64,000 nt of DNA, from assembly GCA_963835215.1 (NCBI GenBank), contig CAWIES010000003.1, forward strand, positions 124,001-188,000. Reading direction: 5' to 3'. The notes beneath the pieces were generated by a model. The model had not been told where the DNA came from. It ran no database searches and saw only the letters and a program-made list of their open reading frames with translations. The stretch comes from Roseiarcus sp963835215 (GTDB taxonomy: Bacteria > Pseudomonadota > Alphaproteobacteria > Rhizobiales > Beijerinckiaceae). This document shows positions 1 to 9,610 of the stretch, piece by piece; position 1 is the stretch's first letter, and each line of letters opens with the position of its first letter. The position numbers and the translations under genes are program-made.

Positions 1-58
1 GCGGGAGACGCCCGTCCGTCGTGGTTACCAATTGGTATACGATGACCCAAAGGTTGGC

Positions 59-1273
59 TCAGGCCAAGAGGGCGCTCGCCCTATCTCGCGCGATATGGTG
101 AATCGCCAGCGCCTGCACAACCGTAGCCGGGGCGACGATCTCGCCCGCCCGGCCCATCGCCTCGAGCGTCCGCTCGACCAGGCGCGCGATCGCCCCGAAA
201 TCGATCCGCGCCTCGAGGAAAGCCGCCACCGCGACCTCATTGGCGGCGTTGAGCGCGGTCGGCGCCCCGCCCCCCTCTGCAAGCGCCGCAATCGCCAGAC
301 CGAGGGCGGGAAAACGGGCAAGATCCGCCGCTTCGAAGGTCAGCGCCGACAGCGCGGCGAGATCGGGCGCGGCGACGCCGGAGGGGATGCGCTCGGGATA
401 GGCGAGGCAGTGGGCGATCGGCGTGCGCATGTCGGGCGACGCGAGACCGGCGATCAGCGAGCCGTCGGCGAAGGCGACGAACCCGTGGACGATCGACTGC
501 GGGTGGACGACGACCGCGAGCCGCTCGGCGGGCACGCCAAAGAGATGATGCGCTTCGATCAGTTCGAGGCCCTTGTTCATCAGGGTCGCCGAATCGATCG
601 TCACCTTGGGGCCCATCGTCCAATTGGGATGAGCGAGCGCCTCGGCGCGGGTGGCGCCGGCGATGCGCTCGGCGCTCCATTGGCGGAACGGCCCACCCGA
701 GGCGGTGATCGTCATGCGCACGATCGAAGCGGGATCGCGCCCGCCCAGCGCCTGGAAAATCGCATTGTGCTCGGAATCCATCGGCAACAGATGCGCGCCG
801 GCGTGGCGCGCCGCGGCCATCACCGCTTCGCCCGCGCACACCAGCGTCTCCTTGTTGGCGAGCGCGACGGCGCGTCCGGCCGAGACCGCCGCATAGGTGG
901 GGGCGAGGCCGGCGGCGCCGACGATCGCCGAGACGACCAGATCGGCCGGCCGTAGCGCCGCCTCGATCACCGCTTCCGCGCCAGCCGCCGCTTCGACCCC
1001 GCTGCCGCCGAGTCCGGCTTTGAGATCGGCATAGCCAGCGGGATCGGCGAGCGCGGCGAAATCGGCGCCGAGGGTCAGCGCGGCGCGCGCGAGCGCGGCG
1101 CCGTCGCGTCCGCCCGCCACCGCGACGACGGCGAAGCGGCCGGGCGATTCGCCAACCACCTGCGCGCAGGAACGGCCGATCGAACCGGTCGCGCCAAGGA
1201 TGACCAGCCGCTTGGGTTCGCCCGGCTGCGACGCCGCGCGCGCGACGATTGGCGGCGCGAAGGGGCGGGTCAT
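59..1273 (-). CDS. dxr: 1-deoxy-D-xylulose 5-phosphate reductoisomerase
   Basis: Second enzyme of the MEP isoprenoid pathway: NADPH-dependent conversion of DXP to 2-C-methyl-D-erythritol 4-phosphate in the cytosol. The 404-residue product has the expected length. Visible motifs are the NADPH-binding LGATGSIG near residue 26, ALANKETLVCAGE, the metal-binding DSEHNAIFQ, SGGPFR, HPNWTMGPKVTIDSATLMNKGLE and VHPQSIVHGFV. The chosen ATG lies 4 bp after the repaired cdsA stop, so it belongs to a minus-strand operon frr-uppS-cdsA-dxr. This is the common proteobacterial order, in which rseP and bamA would follow beyond the left edge. The first 58 bases of the window contain no recognisable gene start. 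Confidence 0.97.
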   Translation of the reverse strand: MTRPFAPPIVARAASQPGEPKRLVILGATGSIGRSCAQVVGESPGRFAVVAVAGGRDGAALARAALTLGADFAALADPAGYADLKAGLGGSGVEAAAGAEAVIEAALRPADLVVSAIVGAAGLAPTYAAVSAGRAVALANKETLVCAGEAVMAAARHAGAHLLPMDSEHNAIFQALGGRDPASIVRMTITASGGPFRQWSAERIAGATRAEALAHPNWTMGPKVTIDSATLMNKGLELIEAHHLFGVPAERLAVVVHPQSIVHGFVAFADGSLIAGLASPDMRTPIAHCLAYPERIPSGVAAPDLAALSALTFEAADLARFPALGLAIAALAEGGGAPTALNAANEVAVAAFLEARIDFGAIARLVERTLEAMGRAGEIVAPATVVQALAIHHIARDRASALLA

Positions 1274-1277
1274 GCTG

Positions 1278-2178
1278 TCACCACTGGAACAGTCCAGCGG
1301 CGATCCAGTCGCCCCCGCTATGGGCCCAGCCAACGAACACGGCGAAGGTCGCCGCGGCGACAAAAGCGTCGAGACGATCGAGCACGCCGCCGTGACCGGG
1401 AATGAGGCTGCTCGAAATCCTTGACCTCGAACCACCGCTTTAGCCCCGACTCGGCGAGGTCGCCGAGTTGTCCGATCACCGAAGCGGCGAGGCCGAGCTC
1501 GAACATCGATACAGGAGACGCGCCCTTGGGCGAGAAGAGCCAGCCAACCAGTGCGCCTGCCGCCGCCCCTGCGAGCGCGCCGACCACCGCCCCCGACCAG
1601 GTCTTGCCCGGCGAGACGCGTCGCCACAGTTTCGGGCCGCCGATCAACCGTCCGCCAAAGAAGGCGAGCGTGTCGGTGCCCCAGACGACGGCGAACAGCC
1701 ACAGGATTGCCGCCAGCCCATAGGCGGGGCTCGCGCGCAGCAGCGTCGGGGCGGCCAGAATCGCGCCGGCGTAAAGGACGCCAGCGCCCGCCCAGACGCG
1801 GGCGGCTCGCTGCGGGCCCGCGACAGCGCCGGTCGCCAGCGCGCCGACGATCAGCGCGACAAGCGTCCACGCGGCGTAGCCGTTCAGAGCGAGCGGCGCG
1901 ACGACAACTTCGGTCGCGGCGCCCAAAGCGAGGCGCGCGACGAAGCGTTCGCCGCCGATCAACCTTTGCCATTCCCATTGCGCCGCCGCAGCGGCGAGGA
2001 GCCAGAACGCCATGAACCAGAAGCCGCCAATCCAGGCGGCGGTCAGCGCGAAACCGCCCATCACGATCGCGGCGGCGGCGCGCACCGCGAGATCGAAATT
2101 GGACTTGGCCGCAGGGGCCGCTTCAGGCGCCGCTTGAGGCGCCCCTTGGCCCACGTGATCTGTCATCGCGCCGCTCAC
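1278..2178 (-). CDS. cdsA: phosphatidate cytidylyltransferase (frameshifted)
   Basis: Makes CDP-diacylglycerol from phosphatidate and CTP in the inner membrane. About 299 residues with several hydrophobic helices; WGTDTLAFFGGRLIGGPKLWRRVSPGKTW-type sequence marks the CdsA family. The frame breaks inside the signature: reading aaggatttcgag gives KDFEQPHS, whereas removing one T from the TTT run (AAA on the + strand at 1415-1417) restores KDSSSLIPGHGG and then LDRLDAFVAA to a stop at 1278. The lesion is therefore one extra base, most likely a sequence error. The GTG start at 2178 overlaps the uppS stop (GTGA); an ATG at 2166 is an alternative start. Confidence 0.93.
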
Positions 2179-2945
2179 GAGGCCGACTTGACGGACGCGG
2201 GCGCGCCAGTCCCGCCGAAGCGACGCTCGCGCGCCGCGAACTGCGCAAGCGCCCCCTCGAAGGCGGCCCGATCGAAGTCGGGCCAGTGGATCGACAGGAA
2301 CAGCAGTTCGGCGTAGGCGGCCTGCCAGAGCAGGAAGTTCGACAGGCGCTGTTCGCCCGACGTGCGGATGATGAGATCGGGGTCGGGAATGTCGGGGGCG
2401 CCGAGGCGCCCGGCGAGCGCCTCGGCGTCGATCGCCGCCGGGTCGAGCCGGCCCGCCGCCGCCTCGCGCGCCAGGCTGCGCGCCGCCTCGACGATTTCTT
2501 GCCTCGCGCCGTAATTGAAGGCGACGGTCAGGCCGAGACCGCGATTGGCGCGCGTCAGCGCCTCGGCCTCATCGAGCAGCGCAACGATGTCGGGAGCAAG
2601 GCCGGCGCGCTCGCCGATGACCCGTACGCGCACGTCGTTGTGGTGAAGATCGGCGAGATCGTTGCGGATGTAGCGCTTGAGCAATCCCATCAGCATGGCG
2701 ACTTCTTCGGCCGGCCGGCCCCAGTTCTCGGAGGAGAAGCTGTAGATCGTCAGATAGGGAATGGCGAAATCGATCGCCGAGCGCACCGCGACGCGCACCG
2801 CTTCAACCCCGCGCCGATGGCCTTCGAAACGAGGCAGGCCGCGCGCCTGCGCCCAGCGCCCATTGCCGTCCATGATGATGGCGACATGCTCGGGCGTACG
2901 ACCGCCATCGGCGTAGCGCGGAGATTCGATCGAGGATGTCGGCAT
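2175..2945 (-). CDS. uppS: isoprenyl transferase (undecaprenyl diphosphate synthase)
   Basis: cis-Prenyltransferase that builds the C55 lipid carrier for peptidoglycan and surface polysaccharides from FPP and IPP. 256 residues, normal length. The catalytic signature IIMDGNGRWAQ starts near residue 23 (Asp26), followed by GHRRG, the YSFSSENWGRP substrate loop and the C-terminal RTSGEQRLSNFLLWQ and ELLF motifs. It follows frr by 27 bp and overlaps cdsA, so the three genes are probably cotranscribed. Confidence 0.97.
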   Translation of the reverse strand: MPTSSIESPRYADGGRTPEHVAIIMDGNGRWAQARGLPRFEGHRRGVEAVRVAVRSAIDFAIPYLTIYSFSSENWGRPAEEVAMLMGLLKRYIRNDLADLHHNDVRVRVIGERAGLAPDIVALLDEAEALTRANRGLGLTVAFNYGARQEIVEAARSLAREAAAGRLDPAAIDAEALAGRLGAPDIPDPDLIIRTSGEQRLSNFLLWQAAYAELLFLSIHWPDFDRAAFEGALAQFAARERRFGGTGAPASVKSAS

Positions 2946-2972
2946 GGGGCGGCCTCCGCCGATCCGGGGCGG

Positions 2973-3539
2973 CTAGACCTGCATGATTTCCTTTTCCTTG
3001 CCCGCGAGCAAGCCGTCGATTTCGCCGATCGCCTGATCGGTCGCCTTCTGCACCGCGGTCTCCTGATGCTTTTCGTCGTCCTCGGCCATGCCATGGTCTT
3101 TCAGCAGCCGCTTGAGCACGTCGATCCCGTCGCGGCGCACATGACGCACCGCAATGCGCGCATCTTCGGCGTATTTGTGAGCGACCTTCACCATCTCTTT
3201 GCGCCGCTGCTCGTTGAGCTCGGGAATGCGGATGCGCAGCGTCGTGCCCTCAACGGTCGGGCTGAGACCGAGATTGGCGTCGCGGATCGCCTTGTCGACG
3301 GCCTGCACCATCGTCTTGTCCCAGACCGAAACCGACAGCGCGCGCGGTTCGGGCACGCTGATCGAAGCCAATTGGCTAAGCGGCATGCGATTGCCGTAGG
3401 CTTCGACATTGACCGGCTCGAGCAGGCTGGCGCTGGCGCGTCCCGTGCGCAGACCGTTGAGTTCGTGCTTGAGCGTCGCCTGCGCGCTCTGCATGCGGCG
3501 TTTGAGATCGTCGAGATCGAATTTCGGCGGGGTCGCCAT
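2973..3539 (-). CDS. frr: ribosome recycling factor
   Basis: Splits post-termination ribosomes together with EF-G. 188 residues, near the standard size of about 185. Family landmarks are LNGLRTGRAS near residue 30, the PLSQLASISVPEPR segment, GLSPTVEG, RIRIPELNEQRRKEM and the C-terminal helix ending GKEKEIMQV. It is the first gene of the frr-uppS-cdsA-dxr block; pyrH, its usual upstream neighbour, is absent and the gene behind it is a DUF502 membrane protein. Confidence 0.97.
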   Translation of the reverse strand: MATPPKFDLDDLKRRMQSAQATLKHELNGLRTGRASASLLEPVNVEAYGNRMPLSQLASISVPEPRALSVSVWDKTMVQAVDKAIRDANLGLSPTVEGTTLRIRIPELNEQRRKEMVKVAHKYAEDARIAVRHVRRDGIDVLKRLLKDHGMAEDDEKHQETAVQKATDQAIGEIDGLLAGKEKEIMQV

Positions 3540-3686
3540 CGCGGAACCTATTGCTCGCTTGAAGGGAACTTGTCTCAGTTGCGCTCGCGCCGCGGCAATC
3601 GCCTCTGCGCCTGCGGCGCGTCACAAATAGCATAGGTTGAGCCGTCTGCCAGCAAGCGGCGCCCGCCATCCCCCGTGACTTAGCGG

Positions 3687-4412
3687 TCAGGCGGCGGGAG
3701 CGATGTCGATGCTCGCCGCCGGGTCGGACCGCGCCGCCTTGGCCATAGCCGCCAAGGCCGCCTGCCCCTCGGGCTGAATCAGGCCGGCCGACATGATCAG
3801 CTTGGCGGCGTCCTCGGGCGACATCTGCAGTTCGATGATGTCGGCGGTCGGCACGAAGAAGTAGAAGCCGGTCGTCGGATTGGGTGTGCACGGTAGGAAC
3901 ACGGACGTCATCGCGCCCGGCGGCAACGCGTCGGCGACGACCTCGGCCGGCTCAGCGGAAATGAACACAATCGACCACGCCCCCTTCATCGGGAACTCGA
4001 CCAAGCCGACCTTGCGAAACTGGCCGCCGTCCTGGTTGAAGAGGGTCTCGAAAATCTGCTTCACGCCCTTGTAGACGCCGCGCACCAGCGGCGTGCGGTC
4101 GACAATCGCCTCGCCGATCCGCACCAGCGTTCGGCCAGCGATGTTGGCGGCGAGGAATCCGAGCAGCGTCAAGCCGACGGCGACCGTGACGACGCCGATG
4201 CCAGGCACGTGAAATGGCAGATAGGTGTCGGGCCACAGGCTCGCGGGCGCGAGCGGCTTGACCCAATTGTCGATCGTGTCGACGACCCACCAGGCGATGT
4301 AGACGGTCACCGCGACCGGACCGAAAATCACCAGCCCGGTGAAGAACCACGAGCGCAGCCGCGCGATGAGCGAGCGGCGAAACGCGCCAGCGGGCTTGGG
4401 CACAGGGTTCAT
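3687..4412 (-). CDS. DUF502 family inner-membrane protein
   Basis: 241-residue membrane protein of the DUF502 (COG2928) family, function unknown. Two long hydrophobic helices lie near residues 23-45 and 70-92, followed by the family core DRTPLVRGVYKGVKQI and a soluble C-terminal half with PTTGFYFFVP. The C terminus is Ala/Pro rich. It sits alone between glmS and frr on the same strand. In plants a related domain occurs in LIKE-COV proteins, but that gives no bacterial role. Confidence 0.88.
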   Translation of the reverse strand: MNPVPKPAGAFRRSLIARLRSWFFTGLVIFGPVAVTVYIAWWVVDTIDNWVKPLAPASLWPDTYLPFHVPGIGVVTVAVGLTLLGFLAANIAGRTLVRIGEAIVDRTPLVRGVYKGVKQIFETLFNQDGGQFRKVGLVEFPMKGAWSIVFISAEPAEVVADALPPGAMTSVFLPCTPNPTTGFYFFVPTADIIELQMSPEDAAKLIMSAGLIQPEGQAALAAMAKAARSDPAASIDIAPAA

Positions 4413-4481
4413 CGTCGCTCTCGAACCGGAAATGCGCAGGCGGTCCCGGGGACCGGCGGCTGCGCCACGCCTGGCGCGAGC

Positions 4482-6305
4482 CTACTCTACCGTCACCGAT
4501 TTCGCCAGATTTCTCGGCTGATCCGCGTCTTTGCCCATGATCACGGCGGTGTGATAGGCGAGCAGTTGCACGGGCGCGGCGTAGACGATCGGCGCGAAAG
4601 CGGCGCCCATCTCGGGCATCGGCAAGAAGCTCTCGAGCTCCAGCGACGCCTCCTCGGCCGCGTGCCGTTCGCCAATCAGGATGATGCGGCCGCCGCGCGC
4701 GGCGACCTCCTGCATGTTGGAGACGGTCTTTTCCAATAACGCGTCGCGCGGCGCGATGACGATGACCGGCATGTCCTCGTCGATCAGCGCGATCGGTCCG
4801 TGCTTGAGTTCGCCCGCGGCATAGCCCTCGGCGTGAATGTAGCTGAGCTCTTTGAGCTTGAGCGCGCCTTCGAGCGCCAGCGGATAGGCCGGGCCGCGCC
4901 CGAGATAGAGCACGTCGCGCGCGCGCGCCAACTTGTGGGCGATGTGTTCGATTTGCGGTTCGAGCTTGAGCACTTCGGCGAGCAGGCCGGGCGCGGCGAC
5001 GAGTTCGTCGATCAGCGCTTTTTCTTGCGCTTCGCTCATCGCGCCGCGCGCGCGCGCCAGCCCGATCGCCAAACAAGCCATGGCGGCGAGCTGGCAGGTG
5101 AAGGCCTTGGTCGAGGCGACGCCGATCTCGGGTCCCGCCAGCGTCGGCGCGGCGGCGTCGGCGAGGCGGGCGATCGAGGACGTCGGCACGTTGACGACGC
5201 CAATCGCTTTCGCCCCTTGCGCCTTGGCGTAACGCAGCGAAGCGAGCGTGTCGGCGGTCTCGCCCGATTGCGAAATGACGATCGCCAGCCCGTTCTTCTC
5301 GACCGGCGGCTCGCGATAGCGATATTCGGAAGCGACGTCGATCTCAACCGGCAGACGCGCGAAGCGCTCGATCCAGTACTTGCCGATCAGCCCGGCCATA
5401 TACGCGGTGCCGCAGGCGATGATCGACACACGCGAAATCGCCGTCGGGTCGATCGGCCAGGCGAAGGGCCGCAGGCGCTGCGCGCTCAAGTCGATGTAGT
5501 GGGCGAGCGTGTGGCCGACGACCTCCGGCTGCTCGTGAATTTCCTTGGCCATGAAGTGGCGATAATTGCCCTTCTCAGCCAGCAAGCCGCCCGCCGCGCT
5601 GTGAACGATGCGGCGCTTGACGATTTTATCGGCGGCGTCGCGGAACACGGCGCCTTCGCGCGTCACGACCGCCCAGTCGCCCTCTTCGAGATAGGCGACG
5701 CGATTGGTGAAGGGGGCAAGCGCCAGCGCGTCGGAGCCGAGATACATCGACCCCTCGCCGTAGCCGATGGCGAGCGGCGCGCCCTGACGCGCGCCAATCA
5801 AGAGGTTCTCTTCGCCCGCGAAGAGAAAGACCAGCGCGAAGGCGCCGCGCAGCCGCTTCAGCGCCGCGCCAACCGCCTCGACCGGCTTCTTGCCCGCCGC
5901 CAGTTCATCCTCGACCAGAAAGGCGGCGACCTCAGAATCGGTCTCGGTGGAAAGACGATGACCCTTGGCGATCAGCTCCTCGCGCAGCGCGCGGAAGTTC
6001 TCGATGATGCCGTTATGGACCACCGCCAGACGCGGGCTGGCGTGAGGATGGGCGTTGGCCTCGCTCGGCTTGCCATGGGTCGCCCAGCGGGTATGGCCAA
6101 TGCCGATCGTCCCGGAAAGAGGCGCCTTGTCGAGCTTGGCCTCGAGGTTCTTGAGCTTGCCCTCGGCCCGCACGCGGGTCAGGCGGCCGTTGTCCAGCGT
6201 CGCCACGCCGGCCGAATCATAGCCGCGGTACTCGAGCCGCTTCAACGCCGCCAGCACGTCCGGCGCGACCGGCCTCACTCCAAGAATGCCGACGATCCCG
6301 CACAT
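4482..6305 (-). CDS. glmS: glutamine-fructose-6-phosphate aminotransferase (isomerizing)
   Basis: Makes glucosamine 6-phosphate, the first step to UDP-GlcNAc for peptidoglycan and LPS. 607 residues. The start was set at the MCGIVG so that Cys2 becomes the N-terminal nucleophile of the glutaminase domain; an upstream in-frame extension of 20 residues is rejected. Other landmarks are RLEYRGYDSAG, GHTRWATHG, HNGIIEN, the two SIS domains (SQSGETADTL, STKAFTCQ, ELKHGPIALID) and the C-terminal AKSVTVE. It lies 132 bp behind glmU on the same strand, a common pairing for the amino-sugar pathway. Confidence 0.98.
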   Translation of the reverse strand: MCGIVGILGVRPVAPDVLAALKRLEYRGYDSAGVATLDNGRLTRVRAEGKLKNLEAKLDKAPLSGTIGIGHTRWATHGKPSEANAHPHASPRLAVVHNGIIENFRALREELIAKGHRLSTETDSEVAAFLVEDELAAGKKPVEAVGAALKRLRGAFALVFLFAGEENLLIGARQGAPLAIGYGEGSMYLGSDALALAPFTNRVAYLEEGDWAVVTREGAVFRDAADKIVKRRIVHSAAGGLLAEKGNYRHFMAKEIHEQPEVVGHTLAHYIDLSAQRLRPFAWPIDPTAISRVSIIACGTAYMAGLIGKYWIERFARLPVEIDVASEYRYREPPVEKNGLAIVISQSGETADTLASLRYAKAQGAKAIGVVNVPTSSIARLADAAAPTLAGPEIGVASTKAFTCQLAAMACLAIGLARARGAMSEAQEKALIDELVAAPGLLAEVLKLEPQIEHIAHKLARARDVLYLGRGPAYPLALEGALKLKELSYIHAEGYAAGELKHGPIALIDEDMPVIVIAPRDALLEKTVSNMQEVAARGGRIILIGERHAAEEASLELESFLPMPEMGAAFAPIVYAAPVQLLAYHTAVIMGKDADQPRNLAKSVTVE

Positions 6306-6437
6306 CAGCCTGTCCGTTTTTGAGACGCCCGAAACGTCGCGACGCCGAAGACTCAACGCGAGCAAGGGTTAGGCCAACCGAAGCTCGTCCCTCAAATCAC
6401 GTTGGGTGACGGAATATGAAAGAGCGCCGCCGCGAGA

Positions 6438-7794
6438 TCATCGCCTCTTCTTGCGCTCGCGGAACGCCTTCGCCCAGCCCGGCTTGTTGGCTTGCCGGCC
6501 GCGTGCGAGGGCGAGCGCGTCGGGGGCGACGTCTTCGGTCACCACCGAGCCGGAGCCGACATAGGCGCCATCGCCGATTGTGATCGGCGCGACCAGCGCC
6601 GAGTTGGAGCCGATGAAGGCGCCCGCGCCGATGTCGGTGCGGTGCTTGTCGAAGCCGTCGTAATTGCAGGTGATCGTCCCGGCGCCGATGTTCGCCCCGG
6701 CGCCGACCCGCGCGTCGCCGATGTAGCTGAGATGATTGACCTTGGCCCCCGCCTCGATGGTCGAGGCTTTGATCTCGACGAAATTGCCGATCTTGGCCTT
6801 GGCGGCGATGTCGGCGCCCGGCCGCAATCGGGCGTAAGGGCCGATCGAGGCGCCGCTTGCGACATGCGCGCCTTCGAGATGCGAAAACGCGTGGATCAGC
6901 GCGCCATCGTCGATCCGCACGCCCTTGCCGATCACGACATGCGGCTCGATCGTCACGTCGCGGCCGATCTGCGCATCCATCGCCAGAAAAACGGTCTCGG
7001 GCGCAATCAGCGTCGCGCCCGCGAGCATCGCTTGACGCCGCAGCCGCTGCTGCATCGCGGATTCGGCGGCGGCCAGTTGGACGGCGATCGTTGACCCCCA
7101 TCGCCTCCTCCTCGGGCGCGAGGCGCGCCTCGGCGCGCAAGTCCCGGCGCGCGGCGATCTCGACGAGATCGGTGAGGTAGAATTCCTTCTGGGCGTTGTC
7201 GCTGCCGACAGCATCCAGCAGGCCAAGCGCCTGAGCGCCGAGGATCGCCATCGGGCCCGCGTTGCAGCGATGAATCGCCCGCTCGGCGGGGGACGCATCC
7301 TTCTGCTCGCGGATCGCGAGCAAGGCGCCGTCGCGCTCGATCATTCGCCCGTAGCCGGTCGGGTCGCCCGCTTCGAATGCAAGCGCGGCCAGACCCGCGC
7401 CCTCCGCCAACGCCTGGCGCAACGAGGTTAGACTTTGCGCGGTCAGCAACGGCGCATCGGCGTAGACCACCAGCACGTCGTCGAAGCCGCGCGCGATCGC
7501 CGCACGGGCCGCGAGCGTCGCGTGCGCCGTGCCGCGCCGCTCGCGCTGGACGAAGATCTCGGCTTGAGGCGAAAAAGCGCGCGCCGCCGCCGCGACGTCC
7601 TCGCGTTCGGGGCCGACGACGACGGCGAGCGCGCTCGCCCCCGCCCCGCTCAACGCCGCGAGCGCATGGGCGATCATCGGCCGGCCGGCGACCTCATGCA
7701 ACGCCTTGGGGATTGCCGAGCGCATCCGCACCCCCTCGCCGGCGGCCAGGACGACGCCGAGGCAGGTTCGACCGGTGGGAAGCGGCGAATTCAT
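6438..7794 (-). CDS. glmU: bifunctional UDP-N-acetylglucosamine pyrophosphorylase / glucosamine-1-phosphate N-acetyltransferase (frameshifted)
   Basis: Last two steps to UDP-GlcNAc. The N-terminal pyrophosphorylase domain shows VVLAAGEGVRMRS, GTAHA, VYADAPLL and NAQKEFYLTD; the C-terminal left-handed beta-helix shows IGPYARLRPGA, NFVEIKAS, LSYIGDA and the acetyl-CoA region GAGTITCNYDGFDKH. The frame breaks once: gatcgccgtcc should read gatcgcgtcc, which restores GVNDRVQLAAAE (near 7086). With one C removed the protein is about 451 residues, the family size. The lesion fits a homopolymer overcall rather than gene decay. Confidence 0.95.
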
Positions 7795-8072
7795 CGTGGT
7801 CGTTCTCCCTCGCTCGCCCGCGCCGGCGCGTCAGTCGCCGAGGCGCCGACGAGCGCTTATCAGGGTTTGGCCAAACAGTCGAAAAAGCCGGTCGCGAACG
7901 CGCTGGAATCGGCTATAGAAAGATCGCCGTGCGATGCCCGTTCCCCGCTGACCAGCTTGTGAATAACGCTTGGCGACTGTAAGTATTGTTGAAGCCGAGG
8001 AGCGGGCGTCCCGCGCGGCGGCGGCCCCGCCGTCCGCGCCAGGGGGCTCCCGAACCGCGAACGAAGAGCGTC

Positions 8073-9610
8073 ATGCCTGAGACCCCGCGTCGGGACTTTC
8101 TGAAACTGGCCCTCGGCGGGGCGTTCGCCGCCGCCAGCGCGGCGCTGGAGACCGCCGCATGGGCGGCGCCAGAGGCGCCCGCCACGCCCTTTTCGGCCGA
8201 CGCTCTCCTCGATGCGGCGCGCGAACTCGCCAAGTCGCCGTTCAAGGCGCCCAACGCCGCCCTGCCCGACCCGTTCGCCAAACTCACCGCCGAGCAGTAT
8301 CTGGCGATTCGCCACAACCCCAACACCGCGGTGTGGAGCGACGAGAAGATCGGCTTCACCCTCGAGCCGCTGCACCGCGGTTTTATCTTCGCCGCGCCGG
8401 TCGATATTTTCATCGTCGAGAACGGCGAGGCGCGCCGCCTCATCTACGACGCCAACGCCTTCGACTTCGGCAAGTTGCAGCCGCCCGCCGACCTGCCCGA
8501 CATCGGCTTTTCCGGCGTGCGCGTGCTGCGCGCCGACGGCGACCAGGGCTGGACGCGACGTTCGCGATTTTTCAGGGCGCGACGTTTTTTCGCAGCCTCG
8601 CCCGCGGCCAGACCTATGGCCTCAACGCGCGCGGCCTGTCGATCCGCACCGGCGAAGCGCAAGGCGAGGAGTTTCCGCTGTTTCGCGCGCTGTGGATCGA
8701 GAAGCCGAGCCCGGCGGCCGACGCGCTGGTCATCCACGCTCTGCTCGATTCGGCGAGCTTGACCGGCGCGTTCCATTTCACCTTGCATCCGGGCGAGGCG
8801 ACGATCATCGACACCGAACTGACGCTGTTCGCGCGCGTCGCCGTCGATCATCTCGGCCTCGGCCCGATGACCGCGACCTATCGTCTTCGGGCCGCTCGAC
8901 CATCGCCACACCGACGACGTGCGCGCCGCCGTCTACGACATCGGCGGCTTGCAGATCCTCACCGGCGCCGGCGAATGGATCTGGCGCCCGATCGCCAACC
9001 GCGACACGCTGCAGATCTCCGCCTTCGCCGATGAGAACCCGCGCGGCTTCGGCCTGCTGCAGCGCGACGCGCACGTTCGACGTCTTCTACGACGACGATG
9101 CGCACTGGGAAATGCGGCCCTCGCTGTGGATCGAGCCGATCGGCGACTGGGGCGAAGGCGAGGTGCTGCTGCTCGAAATCCCCTCGGATTCCGAGACCAA
9201 CGACAATGTCATCGCGCAGTGGCGGCCCAAAGCGAGCCTCGCCGCCGGCGCGATCGGTTTCCTTCGCCTATCGCCAGTTCTGGTGCTGGTCGCCGCCGGC
9301 CAAGCCCCCGCTCGCCACCGTCGTCAGCTCGCGCGGCGGCAAGATCGGCAAGCGCCAGCGCTTTGTCGTCGAATTCGTTTCCGACCTGTTCGCCGATCCG
9401 CAGAAGGCCGCGCAGGCGACGCGCTGCAGTCGACGCCGCGCCGGGGCAAGATCGTGGCGTCCGCGGCTCTACCCCTACAAGGACCGGCGCTCGATCCGCG
9501 TCGTGTTCGACGTCGATCCCGGGTCGGAATCCTTCTCCGAACTGCGCTTGGTGCTCAAGTCGGCCAACAAGCCCGTCAGCGAGACATGGCTCTACCGATG
9601 GACAGCCTGA
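8073..9610 (+). CDS. opgG: glucan biosynthesis protein OpgG/MdoG-like (multiple frameshifts)
   Basis: Periplasmic protein for osmoregulated periplasmic glucan backbone synthesis. The start ATG begins a twin-arginine signal (RRDFLKLALGG, residues 6-16), so export by Tat is likely, as known for OpgD. Family segments recovered from all three frames are YLAIRHNP, GRGQTYG-like ARGQTYGLNARGLS, GEWIWRP, ADENPRGFGLLQRD, MRPSLWIEPIGDWG, DNVIAQWRP and a final SETWLYRW. The frame changes near 8554, 8882, 9070, 9262, 9418 and 9465. Third-position GC bias persists throughout, so the gene looks functional with sequence errors. OpgH follows with a 13-bp overlap. Confidence 0.85.

Noticed and set aside
1..58. 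Start of rseP at the left edge
   Set aside because: Gene order makes rseP likely beyond the edge, but no start codon or coding pattern lies in these bases.
1468..2316. Long open frames on the opposite strand of cdsA, glmS, alaS, recA and nadB
   Set aside because: They are Arg/Gly/Asp-rich shadows of GC-rich genes, with no family motifs, and conflict with clearly recognised genes.
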